DNA from: Cyclobacteriaceae bacterium
GTDB taxonomy: Bacteria > Bacteroidota > Bacteroidia > Cytophagales > Cyclobacteriaceae
Assembly: GCA_020436165.1 (NCBI GenBank)
Contig: JAGQYI010000020.1
Coordinates: 28,407-92,406, forward strand
Direction of reading: 5' to 3'
Length of the DNA: 64,000 nt
Part shown: piece after piece, positions 54,794 through 63,645 of the stretch
How the letters are laid out: the number at the start of each line of letters is the position of its first letter
Position numbering within the stretch: position 1 is the first letter of the stretch
The notes under the pieces: model-generated
What the model saw: only the letters and a program-made list of their open reading frames with translations
Told to the model about the DNA's origin: nothing
The model's database searches: none
Position numbers and translations under genes: made by a program

Positions 54794-55507
54794 TTAAAAT
54801 GTCATTGGCACTTCCATAAGAAGCACTTTTGTGTTGGTGTTTGCTTGAAGCTGTACTTGATCTGATTCCCAGATGCCCATACCATCTCTGGTTTCCAGAG
54901 GCTGCCCGTTTATCGTTGCCTCACCTTCCAGAACAAAGGCATACACTCCGTTTGCCTTGTCCTTAAGTTTGTAAGTTGTTTCCACTCCTTTTTCAAACCT
55001 GCCTAACTGGAACCAGGCATTTTGATGTAACCAGACTCCTGAGTCATCGCGGTTGGGCGAAACGATCTGATAAAAGGAGTTGCTCAACTCTTCATCGCTC
55101 AACGTGATCTGATCGTAACGAGGCTCCACATTTTTCTTGTTGGGGAAAACCCAGATCTGAAGAAACTTAACCTCCTTGTCATGGTTCTTGTTTTTTTCAC
55201 TGTGAAAAACACCAGACCCAGCACTCATTACCTGTACGTCACCTTCCCTTATCACCGTTGTATTGCCCATACTGTCTTTGTGCTCCAGGTCGCCTTCCAG
55301 CGGAATGGAGATGATCTCCATATTATCGTGTGGGTGCGTACTAAAACCTGCTCCTTTAGCCACTGCATCATCATTTAGCACGCGCAGTGCGCCAAAATTC
55401 ACCCTTTCAGGATTGTAATAATTAGCAAAACTGAAGGTGTGATGTGTATCAAGCCATCCGTGGTTGGCATGCCCTCTTGTTTCCGCTTTATGAACTACCG
55501 TTTTCAT
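54794..55507 (-). CDS. Pirin-family protein (bicupin)
   Basis: The 237-residue protein is a pirin: it opens with RGHANHGWLDTHHTFSFANYY, followed by GFSTHPHDNMEIISIPL and GVFHSEKN. The His residues (HPHDN and the paired His/Glu) bind iron in the N-terminal cupin. Some pirins act as quercetinases or transcription cofactors; the role here is not known. It follows the AraC regulator on the same strand, with about 93 bases between. Confidence 0.9.
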   Translation of the reverse strand: MKTVVHKAETRGHANHGWLDTHHTFSFANYYNPERVNFGALRVLNDDAVAKGAGFSTHPHDNMEIISIPLEGDLEHKDSMGNTTVIREGDVQVMSAGSGVFHSEKNKNHDKEVKFLQIWVFPNKKNVEPRYDQITLSDEELSNSFYQIVSPNRDDSGVWLHQNAWFQLGRFEKGVETTYKLKDKANGVYAFVLEGEATINGQPLETRDGMGIWESDQVQLQANTNTKVLLMEVPMTF

Positions 55508-55600
55508 TTTTCCCTCCTTTTTGTTTTTGGTATTTCACTTTGTTGGGTACAAAGTACGTGGCTCCATGCAGAGGAATGAATACGAGAAAACGGCTAAGAG

Positions 55601-56485
55601 TTATAAAATTCCGACATCCTTCCCTTTTCTGAATTGAGAAGGTGAGGTGCCGGTGCATTTTTTAAAGAAGGCGCTGAAATGAGAGGTCTCCGAAAAGCCA
55701 AGCTCATACCCGATCTCCTTGGTAGAAAGGCCGGAGAAATAAAGCATGCGCTTGGCGGCCACGCTAATTCGAGATTGAATGTAGTCTTTGGCGGTTTTGC
55801 CTATCAGTGATTTTATGGTGCGGTTCAAATGGTCGGGCGTTATGCTAAGTGTGTCGGCATATTGAGAGGTGGAATGCCATTCCATATAGTGCGCATCCAC
55901 CAATTCTTTAAAGCGTTTTAAAATGGAGTTGCCCGCTTCAATCACCTGGGTGTTCTCCTGCGGAGGCAACGTGCACAGGTTATTGCATTGTATCAGGAAA
56001 AGTTTGAGCATGGAGCCAATGGCCTGCTCTTTGAACTTATCATCCGATTGATTGTAGGCAATAATGTCTTCGCAAAAACCGGCCAGCTTTTCAGTTTGTT
56101 TTTGGCTCACAGGCAAAGGAGGGCTTTGCCCGTAATTGTAGAACAGGTTAAGGTCGTCAACAAATGAGAAGGGTATGTGGTTTTCCATAAGAAACTGCGA
56201 AGAAAACACCATAGAATACCCAAACGACTGCTGCTCTTCAATTATCTGGTGCACCTGGCCCGGGCTGATGAAGTACACCTGGTTGCCTTCAAAACTGTAT
56301 TCATTAAAATCGATGATGTGTTTGCCTTTGGCCTTTAACACCAGCAAAACAGTATAGTACTCATGCCGATGGGGTGTGTCGGGCTTGCCCCGGTGCTTAA
56401 GGTAAATGTCTTCCATTCGCGAAATGCCAAAGCTTTTTTGCGGATCGACCTTGTTAACGTTGCTATAAACCTTAATGGCTTCCAT
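55601..56485 (-). CDS. AraC-family transcriptional regulator
   Basis: The 294-residue protein has an N-terminal cupin sensing domain (residues 1-150, with HRGKPDTPHRHEYYTVLLVL) and a C-terminal AraC helix-turn-helix pair (STKEIGYELGFSETSHFSAFFKK). The upstream MscS gene ends one base before its start, so the two are co-transcribed. The downstream pirin and YceI genes are possible targets; the regulator may respond to a stress or aromatic signal. This is inference. Confidence 0.9.
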   Translation of the reverse strand: MEAIKVYSNVNKVDPQKSFGISRMEDIYLKHRGKPDTPHRHEYYTVLLVLKAKGKHIIDFNEYSFEGNQVYFISPGQVHQIIEEQQSFGYSMVFSSQFLMENHIPFSFVDDLNLFYNYGQSPPLPVSQKQTEKLAGFCEDIIAYNQSDDKFKEQAIGSMLKLFLIQCNNLCTLPPQENTQVIEAGNSILKRFKELVDAHYMEWHSTSQYADTLSITPDHLNRTIKSLIGKTAKDYIQSRISVAAKRMLYFSGLSTKEIGYELGFSETSHFSAFFKKCTGTSPSQFRKGKDVGIL

Positions 56486-57340
56486 TTATTTTTTCTGCTT
56501 GCTGCTGGCTTCGTCAGATTTCATGTGCACATCTATTTGCGGGAATGGAATGGTAATGCCATTTTCATTGAACTTTTTGTCGATAGTTCTGCGAATATCA
56601 CTTTTTACCTTATTGATACGGAAAATGTTCTTGCTGTAAAAGTAAACACTGAAATCGAGCGATGAATTACCGAAATTCATCAGGCGTGCTTCCACCAGGT
56701 CGGTTTCGGTTACATCGGGGTGGTCGGAGGTGCTTTCTTCCAAAAGCTTGATCACCTTGTCCACATTGCTGCCATAGGCTACGCCCACATCTATGCGAAA
56801 GCGCGCCTTTTTCGATTGGTGGCTCCAGTTGATCACCTTACTGGTTGTGATCAGCGAATTAGGAATGATAATGGAAATTTCGTCCCGGTTGAGACCGGTA
56901 GAAGTACGCAATCCAATGTTCTGTATCTTCACAATGTCCCCATCTACTTCGAGCAAATCGTTTACTCGTATGGAGCGTTCGGAGAGAAGGATAATTCCCG
57001 AAATAATATCGTTAAAGGTCTGTTGAAGCCCCAAACCCACACCTACCAAAAGAGCCGCAGAACCGGCAAGAAGCACGGTTATTTTAATGCCAATGGTTTG
57101 TAAAATAAGCGCAATGGCAATCACCCAAACCACATATTTAATGATCTGGTAAATGGCATAGGTATTTCCCACATCCATTTTTTTCTTTCTTTGCTGCCTG
57201 AAAAGCGCCTTTTTAATAACCCAAAGAATGAGTCGGGTAAAAACAACAATGCCCAGTGCAATTAAAATATCGTAGGTGCGAATGCTGTATTTGTCAACAC
57301 TTAGCAATTGAAACTCCAAAAACTCTTTTACTGTATGCAT
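56486..57340 (-). CDS. Small-conductance mechanosensitive channel (MscS family)
   Basis: The 284-residue protein has three membrane helices. The pore-lining third helix, LLAGSAALLVGVGLGLQQTFND (near residues 110-130; only part is diagnostic), is rich in Gly and Ala, and the beta domain follows with GISIPNSLITTSKV-like SIIIPNSLITTSKVINW. The start is ATG 57340; an in-frame ATG at 57382 adds a short stretch of no clear use. MscS-type channels relieve hypo-osmotic stress. The stop abuts the AraC start. Confidence 0.9.
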   Translation of the reverse strand: MHTVKEFLEFQLLSVDKYSIRTYDILIALGIVVFTRLILWVIKKALFRQQRKKKMDVGNTYAIYQIIKYVVWVIAIALILQTIGIKITVLLAGSAALLVGVGLGLQQTFNDIISGIILLSERSIRVNDLLEVDGDIVKIQNIGLRTSTGLNRDEISIIIPNSLITTSKVINWSHQSKKARFRIDVGVAYGSNVDKVIKLLEESTSDHPDVTETDLVEARLMNFGNSSLDFSVYFYSKNIFRINKVKSDIRRTIDKKFNENGITIPFPQIDVHMKSDEASSKQKK

Positions 57341-57416
57341 ATCCACTAGGGTAGTAGGTAAAAGGTAAAAATAACAAGCCATTTATTAACTTTATAGTAA
57401 ACAACCTGTAAGAACC

Positions 57417-58142
57417 ATGAAAACTTTCCGAATTCTCCTTCTGATGTGTGCAACGTCAATTACTACGCTGGCCGGCACCAATCTTTCCCCATCGCTTAAT
57501 GGTGCCTGGCTTACTACCTATACAAACGAAGATGGCAAAGCAATAACCGGGGAGGCTACGTTTATGGAGGGATATTTCTCCATGGCTGCCTATGCTGTGG
57601 CCACCAAAGAGTTTTATTACACCAAGGGTGGACGTTACACGGTAAAGGAAAATCAGCTTTCCCTAACGTGGGAGTTCAATACACAGGACAAATCGCAGGT
57701 AGGTAAGTTGGTAACGGAAACCATACAGTTAAAAAAGGACAAGCTTGAATTGGGTGGTCACAGCTGGCAACGATTAGACGATGGCACCCCCGGAGTGTTG
57801 GCTGGTGCCTGGCTGATAACCGGCCGAAAACGAAATGGCGAACTTACACGAAGCACTCCCGGAGTGCGCAAAACCATGAAGATACTTTCCGGCACGCGCT
57901 TTCAGTGGATTGCCTACAATACCGAAACAGGTGAGTTCTTTGGAACGGGAGGTGGAACCTACACCACTAAGGATGGTAACTACACAGAAAATATTGAGTT
58001 CTTTTCACGGGATGCAAGCAGGGTAGGAGTTTCCCTTCCGTTTGAGTACACGCTGGAAGATGGGGAGTGGCACCACAGCGGACTTACCAGCAAAGGGCAG
58101 CCTATGTACGAGATTTGGACGCCAAGGAGTAGGTTGGAGTAG
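57417..58142 (+). CDS. Secreted two-domain lipocalin-like protein
   Basis: The 241-residue protein has a signal peptide (cleavage after TLAG, residue 20). Two similar halves (about 25-125 and 130-240) each contain GAW followed by the strand pattern [YF]xxxxx[KG]FYYTKGGxYT or GEFFGTGGGTYT, then a strand ending in F[NS]xxDxSxVG (FNTQDKSQVG, FSRDASRVG). The internal repeat indicates a gene duplication. The family has no role that I know. It stands alone between the MscS operon and the HNH gene. Confidence 0.72.
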   Translation: MKTFRILLLMCATSITTLAGTNLSPSLNGAWLTTYTNEDGKAITGEATFMEGYFSMAAYAVATKEFYYTKGGRYTVKENQLSLTWEFNTQDKSQVGKLVTETIQLKKDKLELGGHSWQRLDDGTPGVLAGAWLITGRKRNGELTRSTPGVRKTMKILSGTRFQWIAYNTETGEFFGTGGGTYTTKDGNYTENIEFFSRDASRVGVSLPFEYTLEDGEWHHSGLTSKGQPMYEIWTPRSRLE

Positions 58143-58178
58143 TTTGACTTTCATTCTTTGGAATCAGACCATGGAAGT

Positions 58179-58505
58179 TTAGTTTTTTATTTTAGGAGGA
58201 CTGGATAAAGAATTCTTAACTACATCTGCAACTGTTTCATAGGTTATCCCTTTGCTTTTACAATATTCACTGTCTAGCCAGTCTTCAAGAAGTTTAGAAC
58301 CCTTACTAGCGTTACATGACATACAGCAAAGTGCTATATTGTCAATCCCATTAATTCTTATGTCATTAACTATGTGTTCCCATGAAGGTTGGGAGGTTCG
58401 TGGACTCACACCAATTCTGAATTCAGTCCCACAATAGACACATGCCGTATCTCTTTCTTTTACGTGATTTTCAACTTCTTTTGGAATTCCCCATCTATTT
58501 GCCAT
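58179..58505 (-). CDS. HNH endonuclease
   Basis: The 108-residue protein has the HNH zinc-finger nuclease pattern: CVYCG (CxxC), then WEHIVND with the catalytic His, and NIALCCMSCNASKGSK with the second CxxC and Asn. The start is ATG 58505; TTG at 58511 is also in frame. It lies 11 bases after the Mrr-like gene and is clearly co-transcribed with it. The A+T content of the pair is visibly higher than that of the flanks. Confidence 0.85.
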   Translation of the reverse strand: MANRWGIPKEVENHVKERDTACVYCGTEFRIGVSPRTSQPSWEHIVNDIRINGIDNIALCCMSCNASKGSKLLEDWLDSEYCKSKGITYETVADVVKNSLSSPPKIKN

Positions 58506-58516
58506 TAGCAATCTAT

Positions 58517-59398
58517 TTATTCGGCTTCAAAGAAATCATTATCCAACTCTTTAACGTCATAAGTTGCTCTAATTTGGATTCCAACATTATACTGGTACAT
58601 CAAATCAACTAATTTTAAGCCATCGATTAAAATTATAGTGTGATGGGCGTCATGAGCTTTTTTAACAGCAGAAAGATCAAATGATGATGTTGTTACAAAC
58701 ACCCCTTTTTGGGTATCTCCACTCATGGCGCCAATAAAATTTCTAATGTCTTTTTCTCTCACTTTGTTCTCCCCATAACGCTTGGCTTGAATGTAGATTT
58801 TATCGAGGCCCAATTTATCCTCATTAATTATTCCATCAATACCCCCATCTCCAGTTTTAGAAGTCTCTATGAAGTCTCCATACCCCATTTTTTTCAGAAG
58901 TATTAAAATGACTTTCTCGAAATAGAATGGGTCAATTGATTTTAATTTTTCAAGTAGTTCGTCCTTTACTTGAACATCAATCAAATTAAATCCTTCTTCA
59001 ATAAGATCTTCTGGAGATGCGTGTTCAAGCTTTGAAGGAGACTCTGTATTCCTTAGGTTCTCTTCATTGTAAAACTCTAAGAAATTTTCAGAATGCTCAA
59101 CTTGATTTAGAGTTAGTTTGGTAGAGCTGTTTTTTAAACCCTTTTCGGTAATCTTTACGAAGCCCCTTTTGGGAAATTCTATGTACCCACCTTTCTTAAG
59201 ATAGGATTTTCCCCAGGCGATTCGATTAATTATCAAACGATCTCCACTTTTTGTTGTTTGCTCTAATTGTTCTTTCGTTAGTTCATGATAAAATTGATCG
59301 ATAACCTTTTGATACATTTCACGGGCTTGGAAGGTTTCTCCATTCTCGAGCACTTTCAAGATTGGGATAAATGTCTCATGAAATTTAGGTATTTCCAT
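58517..59398 (-). CDS. Mrr-type restriction endonuclease (possible type IV)
   Basis: The 293-residue protein has an N-terminal winged-helix domain (about residues 10-95, Mrr_N) and a C-terminal Mrr catalytic domain. The PD-(D/E)XK signature reads GDGGIDG (Asp188) and YIQAK (Gln204, Lys206), with the usual replacement of Glu by Gln in Mrr enzymes. Further conserved is GVFVTTSSF, as in Mrr. Mrr cuts methylated DNA and there is no methyltransferase gene nearby, which fits a type IV enzyme. The HNH gene follows. Confidence 0.85.
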   Translation of the reverse strand: MEIPKFHETFIPILKVLENGETFQAREMYQKVIDQFYHELTKEQLEQTTKSGDRLIINRIAWGKSYLKKGGYIEFPKRGFVKITEKGLKNSSTKLTLNQVEHSENFLEFYNEENLRNTESPSKLEHASPEDLIEEGFNLIDVQVKDELLEKLKSIDPFYFEKVILILLKKMGYGDFIETSKTGDGGIDGIINEDKLGLDKIYIQAKRYGENKVREKDIRNFIGAMSGDTQKGVFVTTSSFDLSAVKKAHDAHHTIILIDGLKLVDLMYQYNVGIQIRATYDVKELDNDFFEAE

Positions 59399-59562
59399 AG
59401 TTAATTAGATTAAGCATAATATGTGCTGATATAACTACTGTTTGTAATTACCTAAAAATAATGAATAAATACACTACAGAACTAAGGGCAATCCTCCTAA
59501 ATTTGATAGTGGGTCATAGTATCTACTTTGACCTGTAAATCATTAAAGTAAACAATGCCATT

Positions 59563-59979
59563 ATGAAATTTAGCAGAAGAGCAAGTGCCAACTGGAAAGG
59601 CACAGGAATGGAAGGTAAAGGAAGTTTAACCACACAAAGCGGTACACTTAGTGCTACGCAGTACTCGTTTAAAACTCGTTTTGAGGAAGGTGTGGGCACC
59701 AACCCTGAAGAGCTTATTGGTGCTGCCCATGCCGGTTGCTTTACCATGCAGCTTAGCTTTTTACTAAGCGAAGCCGGCTTTGTTCCCACCAATCTGGATA
59801 CCGAGGCACGTGTGCATTTTGAAGATGGTGCAATTCCTAAAATTGAGCTAAAGCTCAAAGGTGAAGTGCCGGATATTAGTGGTGATGAGTTTGAGATGTT
59901 TGCCAAAAAGGCCAAAGAGATTTGCCCTGTATCCAAACTGCTGAAAGCTGAAATTACGCTAAAAGTAGAACTGGTTTAG
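59563..59979 (+). CDS. OsmC-family peroxiredoxin
   Basis: The 138-residue protein is an OsmC/Ohr-type thiol peroxidase. It contains TNPEELIGAAHAGCFTMQLSF (Cys59) and KEICPVSKLL (Cys121), the peroxidatic and resolving cysteines, with normal spacing. The SLTTQSGTLSATQYSF block shows the OsmC subtype rather than Ohr. It detoxifies organic hydroperoxides. It is flanked by the nuclease pair and, downstream, a REP-like element. Confidence 0.92.
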   Translation: MKFSRRASANWKGTGMEGKGSLTTQSGTLSATQYSFKTRFEEGVGTNPEELIGAAHAGCFTMQLSFLLSEAGFVPTNLDTEARVHFEDGAIPKIELKLKGEVPDISGDEFEMFAKKAKEICPVSKLLKAEITLKVELV

Positions 59980-60000
59980 GTAAATACGAAAACAATATAA

Positions 60001-60089
60001 GGACGTCCTTACGAGCAAAGCCTGCCTGACATACAGTCTGGCTTAATGCTAAGCATTTGCAATGACGTTGCTTATTTGACCCAACGCAA
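60001..60089. repeat. REP-like palindromic intergenic element
   Basis: The gap between osmC and the DUF389 gene contains nested inverted pairs: GGACGTCC (60001-60008), GCCTGAC-ATACA-GTCTGGC with one mismatch (about 60024-60042), AATGC-TAA-GCATT (about 60045-60057), and GTTGC with GCAAC further on. The outer ends, ACGTCCTTACGAGC and the reverse complement ACGTCATTGCAAATGC, resemble each other and the CGTCATTGCGA-type dispersed repeats of Bacteroidota. Only one copy was seen here. Confidence 0.5.
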
Positions 60090-60094
60090 CGGGG

Positions 60095-61525
60095 TTAATA
60101 CTCTATTGTTTTTATCTTATCATTGTTCAGCCTAACCCGGAGCCAGTCCTGGGCTTTTTGGAGCTGTTTTTGGCGGTACGAGTATTTATATCTTCTGTTC
60201 ATTTGCAGCAGGAAAACAGGAATGGTGTCGTACCGAGTAGTATCGTTTTTAACGTTTAGCTCAGTAGCCTTCGCGTACGAGTACTTCTCCACGATAGGAA
60301 AGTTATAAGCAAACTCACGTTTGAGCTGGCTAAAAGGTATCGTGTCCACTTTCGACTTCTTTAACAACTCGTCTTCGAGGAGTTTTATCTTCAGGTCCTT
60401 GTCCTTTATTTGCTCTTCGTTCTTGGTATAGATATCCTCGATCAGCTTTATGCGGAGGTTGTTGTTCATATCCGTCAGCCTTTGGTCGAGGTTTACGTTA
60501 TTGTCTTTTTCCTGGTGCACGTTGAGCGCCACCTTTTTGGTGATGGTATAAAGGCTGTTGTCCACAAACCCGTAGCTCGTTACCTGGTCCCTCATCAACA
60601 GAATCCTGTTTTCGTCAATTTTATCGCCAATGTAATAGAGGTCAATGGTAGATAGTGTGTCGTTGTATCGCGTTTTGTAGCTTAGAAGCTCGCTGCCATT
60701 GAAGTTGCATTTTTCGTCTACGAATTTTTCTGCTTTCACTTTAAACCGGGCTTCCTGAATTACCCCGTAAAAAATAATGGTACTTGGAGTTACCGTTATG
60801 ATCAAAAACGAAATCAGCATCAAACGGTAACGTTTCAGTTTTCTGGTGTCCAGAAATTCCACCAAAGGGAATTTAAGGTAGCGAACCACCAACAGGGTTG
60901 AAAGACTTATAAAAACCGAGTTGATGAAGAAAAGATAGAAGGCCCCGAAGAAGTACTCCATCTTTAAGTTGGCAAGCCCATAGCCTGCCGTGCACAAAGG
61001 AGGCATCAAAGCGGTGGCAATGGCAACACCGGGTATTACGTTTGTTTTCTCTTTTCTGGAGCCGGCTATAATACCTGCAAACCCACCAAAAAGGGCAATC
61101 ATTACGTCAAGTAGGGTTGGTCTTGTTCTGGCCAGCAGCTCTGCTTGTTCCACCTTAAGTGGAGTAAGCATGAAATAAAGAGTGGAGGTAAAAAGCGCTA
61201 TGGCAATGGCTATTCCCAGGTTGCGAAGTGAGCGCGTAAACGTGTCGTAATCGTTGGTGCCAACCGACAGCCCAATACCCAATATAGGACCCATCAGAGG
61301 CGAAATAAGCATGGCACCGATAATCACGGCTGTTGAGTTTACGTTCAGGCCTATCGAGGCAATAAATATGGAAAAGATAAGGATCCATGCCGTATGACCA
61401 CGGAAGCTTATGTCCTTTTTAATGCCTTCAATAGTTGCTTCTTTATCAGTGCCCTCCTCAAAGCCTAAAACATTTTTATAGAGCCTTCTAAAGGAAATTA
61501 TAAATCGTTTGGTTTCTTTTTCCAT
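60095..61525 (-). CDS. DUF389 membrane protein
   Basis: The 476-residue protein has about six membrane helices in residues 35-255 with the DUF389 hallmark SAVIIGAMLISPLMGPILGIG-like stretch (NSTAVIIGAMLISPLMGPIL, residues about 64-83) and MPPLCTAGYGLA further on. A long hydrophilic C-terminal region with a coiled coil (about 340-400) follows. The function is unknown. It stands alone between the REP-like element and a 134-base gap in which I see nothing. Confidence 0.87.
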   Translation of the reverse strand: MEKETKRFIISFRRLYKNVLGFEEGTDKEATIEGIKKDISFRGHTAWILIFSIFIASIGLNVNSTAVIIGAMLISPLMGPILGIGLSVGTNDYDTFTRSLRNLGIAIAIALFTSTLYFMLTPLKVEQAELLARTRPTLLDVMIALFGGFAGIIAGSRKEKTNVIPGVAIATALMPPLCTAGYGLANLKMEYFFGAFYLFFINSVFISLSTLLVVRYLKFPLVEFLDTRKLKRYRLMLISFLIITVTPSTIIFYGVIQEARFKVKAEKFVDEKCNFNGSELLSYKTRYNDTLSTIDLYYIGDKIDENRILLMRDQVTSYGFVDNSLYTITKKVALNVHQEKDNNVNLDQRLTDMNNNLRIKLIEDIYTKNEEQIKDKDLKIKLLEDELLKKSKVDTIPFSQLKREFAYNFPIVEKYSYAKATELNVKNDTTRYDTIPVFLLQMNRRYKYSYRQKQLQKAQDWLRVRLNNDKIKTIEY

Positions 61526-61659
61526 TTAGTAAAAAATCGCGCAAATCTCATATAATTTACGATACCGCAAAGTGAATTGAGGAATAAATATATTGCTTTT
61601 TTAATGGTTTGCCAGAATTGCTTATGGTTGGCTTTTAGAAGACATTATAGGTAAGGTAT

Positions 61660-62040
61660 TTATCGGGTGACTTCGATCCACTTTTTGACAATATCTTTTA
61701 GGTTGTTTTCAGCTTTTTTTATCTCCTCCAAAGATTTAAAACCGGCAACTGCCCGGTCGTTTTCTTTCCACTGCAGCAAACCGGAGGCATCATTTACAAG
61801 CCGTTCTTTGGGTTGTTCCATTTTTTTAGCGCCCCTGTGAAAGACCAGTTGCACCTGTTTGGGAGGGTAAATTCTCATCGTAATTCTATCTTCGCCACTA
61901 TTACAATAGTTGGGGCCATTCCACTTTATGTTTTCCGTTAATTGGGGTTGGGCCGCTAATATTATTTTTCTCAATGCCTCAATTTCGGCCCTGAGCGGGT
62001 GGTTCGCGTTGTCAAGGAAATCGTTTACTTCACTATTCAT
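61660..62040 (-). CDS. DUF1801 protein
   Basis: The 126-residue protein fits the YdhG/DUF1801 fold: PLRAEIEALRKIILAAQPQLTENIKWNGPNY at the start (short part diagnostic), then TMRIYPPKQVQLVFHRGAK, and ends KDIVKKWIEVT. DUF1801 proteins have been linked to iron chaperone function, but the activity is not firm. It is the last gene of a minus-strand run of small proteins. Confidence 0.82.
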   Translation of the reverse strand: MNSEVNDFLDNANHPLRAEIEALRKIILAAQPQLTENIKWNGPNYCNSGEDRITMRIYPPKQVQLVFHRGAKKMEQPKERLVNDASGLLQWKENDRAVAGFKSLEEIKKAENNLKDIVKKWIEVTR

Positions 62041-62072
62041 TTTTCAAGTTAATCAGGTATTTTGATAAAAAC

Positions 62073-62282
62073 TTATTCCAGTTCTTCGCAGGCAAAACCT
62101 AGCCTGTTCAAATGGGAGATTACCACTTCGGCAGCATTGCTTCGGGAATCTATCCTCAATATGTTATCACAGTCCTCCAGATCGAAATTGATCTGAGCAC
62201 TTGGAATGAGGCTGATTAGTTCTCCTAAAATAGAATCGGCAGTCTTTCGGTCGGGAACGCTGGTTTTGAATACTTCGACCAT
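62073..62282 (-). CDS. Small ferredoxin-fold-like protein
   Basis: The 69-residue protein looks like a beta-alpha-beta-beta-alpha-beta domain similar in size to heavy-metal-associated domains, but the CxxC metal site is absent (only Cys48 and Cys65 or so, far apart). The function is unknown. It is separated from its neighbours by 32 and 76 bases. Confidence 0.65.
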   Translation of the reverse strand: MVEVFKTSVPDRKTADSILGELISLIPSAQINFDLEDCDNILRIDSRSNAAEVVISHLNRLGFACEELE

Positions 62283-62358
62283 GGTTTGGTTGGATTTGTT
62301 AATGATGAGGTTACAAAATTTTATTACGGTTTTGGTATGGGAACGTTACGCTATTCGG

Positions 62359-62727
62359 TTATTTCTTCTTTTTGGCTTTTTCCCTATTCTCCTTCACTCT
62401 AAATCGCACAATTTTTCTAATCAACTCAACAGGTAAAGGGTTGTCCAAAGGAAACTGAATAGCGCCCTTCGAGGTTTTAAAACCGGTAAGTTCCTTTTCA
62501 AAAGCCAATATGCCCGAAGGGGCAGGGTAAAAGCCAATATGGCTTTTATAACCCGCAAAATGCACCAGGTTGCCGTTTAGTTTAAACGTGGGCATGGCAT
62601 AGCTAATGGCCTCCGTAGCCTCAGGCGCTTCTTCCTTAATTACACTATGCATTTGCCGGAGCAACTTTTGCACCGGGTCGGCAAATTCTGTAATGTAGTC
62701 GTCAATGGTTTTGATCTCCGTATTCAT
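62359..62727 (-). CDS. DUF1801/YdhG iron-chaperone-like protein
   Basis: The 122-residue protein contains IDDYITEFADPVQKLLRQMHSVIKEEAPEATEAISYAMPTFKLNGN in the first half (short part diagnostic: AISYAMPTFKL), GYKSHIGFYPAPSG, and GAIQFPLDNPLP. This is the YdhG/DUF1801 pattern again, so the run has two members. It starts two bases after the VOC gene stop. Some members are called iron chaperones; I have no direct support. Confidence 0.86.
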   Translation of the reverse strand: MNTEIKTIDDYITEFADPVQKLLRQMHSVIKEEAPEATEAISYAMPTFKLNGNLVHFAGYKSHIGFYPAPSGILAFEKELTGFKTSKGAIQFPLDNPLPVELIRKIVRFRVKENREKAKKKK

Positions 62728-62729
62728 AA

Positions 62730-63209
62730 TTAGCGACCGGCTTGTTCAAGTACGTTAATATCAATCTTCTTCATTTGCAGAAAAGTTTTTGTTATTTTTT
62801 CTGCCTTGTCAGGCACACTCATAAGTTCCCCCAGCATGGAAGGGATGACCTGCCACGATACCCCGTATTTATCTTTGAGCCACCCACATTGGCTTTCCTG
62901 TCCGCCATCTTTGGTCAGGCTGTTCCAGTAATGGTCGATTTCTTCCTGGGTATCGCAGAAAATCTGGAACGAAACAGCTTCGTTGAACTGGAATAGAGGG
63001 CCACCATTGAGCGCCACAAAGGGTTGCCCGTTGATGGTGAAATTCACGGTCATAACCGTTCCGGAATCCTTACCATGTATTTCTTTTCCTTCCTTGTTGT
63101 ACCGGCTAATGTGGTCAATTCTAGAATTCTTGAAGACAGAAGTATAGAGGTTGGCTGCTTCTTCAGCTTCCGTATCAAACCAAAGGCAAGGGGTTATTAT
63201 GTTTTTCAT
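62730..63209 (-). CDS. VOC-family protein (PhnB-like)
   Basis: The 159-residue protein has the glyoxalase/PhnB-like pattern: PCLWFDTEAEEAANLYTSVFKNSRI, TVMTVNFTINGQPFVALNGGP, and CGWLKDKYGVSWQVIPSML, with the metal-site residues altered as in most PhnB-like proteins. The substrate is unknown; often called 3-demethylubiquinone methyltransferase by old annotation, which is unreliable. In the minus-strand run it follows a GyrI-like gene. Confidence 0.87.
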   Translation of the reverse strand: MKNIITPCLWFDTEAEEAANLYTSVFKNSRIDHISRYNKEGKEIHGKDSGTVMTVNFTINGQPFVALNGGPLFQFNEAVSFQIFCDTQEEIDHYWNSLTKDGGQESQCGWLKDKYGVSWQVIPSMLGELMSVPDKAEKITKTFLQMKKIDINVLEQAGR

Positions 63210-63231
63210 AGCTGATTTTATTTTTTAACTT

Positions 63232-63645
63232 CTAAGTGACTATTCTAACCAAACATCTTACAGATTCTTTTTCAGCATCATACACCTCAATACAGTAGCC
63301 TTCCTGGTCTATGGTCGGGTGCATGAGCAGCTCTTCAAATGTTTGACCGATCTTTGACATGTTGTTTCTGAAGTTGCTTATCTCTTCATATATATATTCG
63401 CCCTTTTTAAGCACCGCAGAGTCAAGATTCAGTTTCTGCGCTTCGCCATTTTCTATTTCTTTAAACGCAGCACGATACGTTATGGAGCCATTATTTTCCG
63501 CTCTGGAAATTCCCATTAGCGTTCTTTTGTCTGAAAGTGGTACCTTTTTATACAATTCATCTATGGCCTTTTGGATACCCTCCGGAAATGAGTGGGCAGT
63601 AACATACAGCACTCTTAAATCATTTGGCCACATTACCTTTTTCAT
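63232..63645 (-). CDS. Small protein of unknown function, perhaps GyrI-like fold
   Basis: The 137-residue protein has alternating strands and helices (VLYVTAHSFPEGIQKAIDELYKK at the start, then ITYRAAFKEIENGEAQKL and GEYIYEEISNF, each partly diagnostic), reminiscent of the GyrI/effector-binding fold. No DNA-binding domain is present. The start overlaps the SRPBCC stop by four bases (ATGA), so the two are co-translated. Confidence 0.6.
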   Translation of the reverse strand: MKKVMWPNDLRVLYVTAHSFPEGIQKAIDELYKKVPLSDKRTLMGISRAENNGSITYRAAFKEIENGEAQKLNLDSAVLKKGEYIYEEISNFRNNMSKIGQTFEELLMHPTIDQEGYCIEVYDAEKESVRCLVRIVT

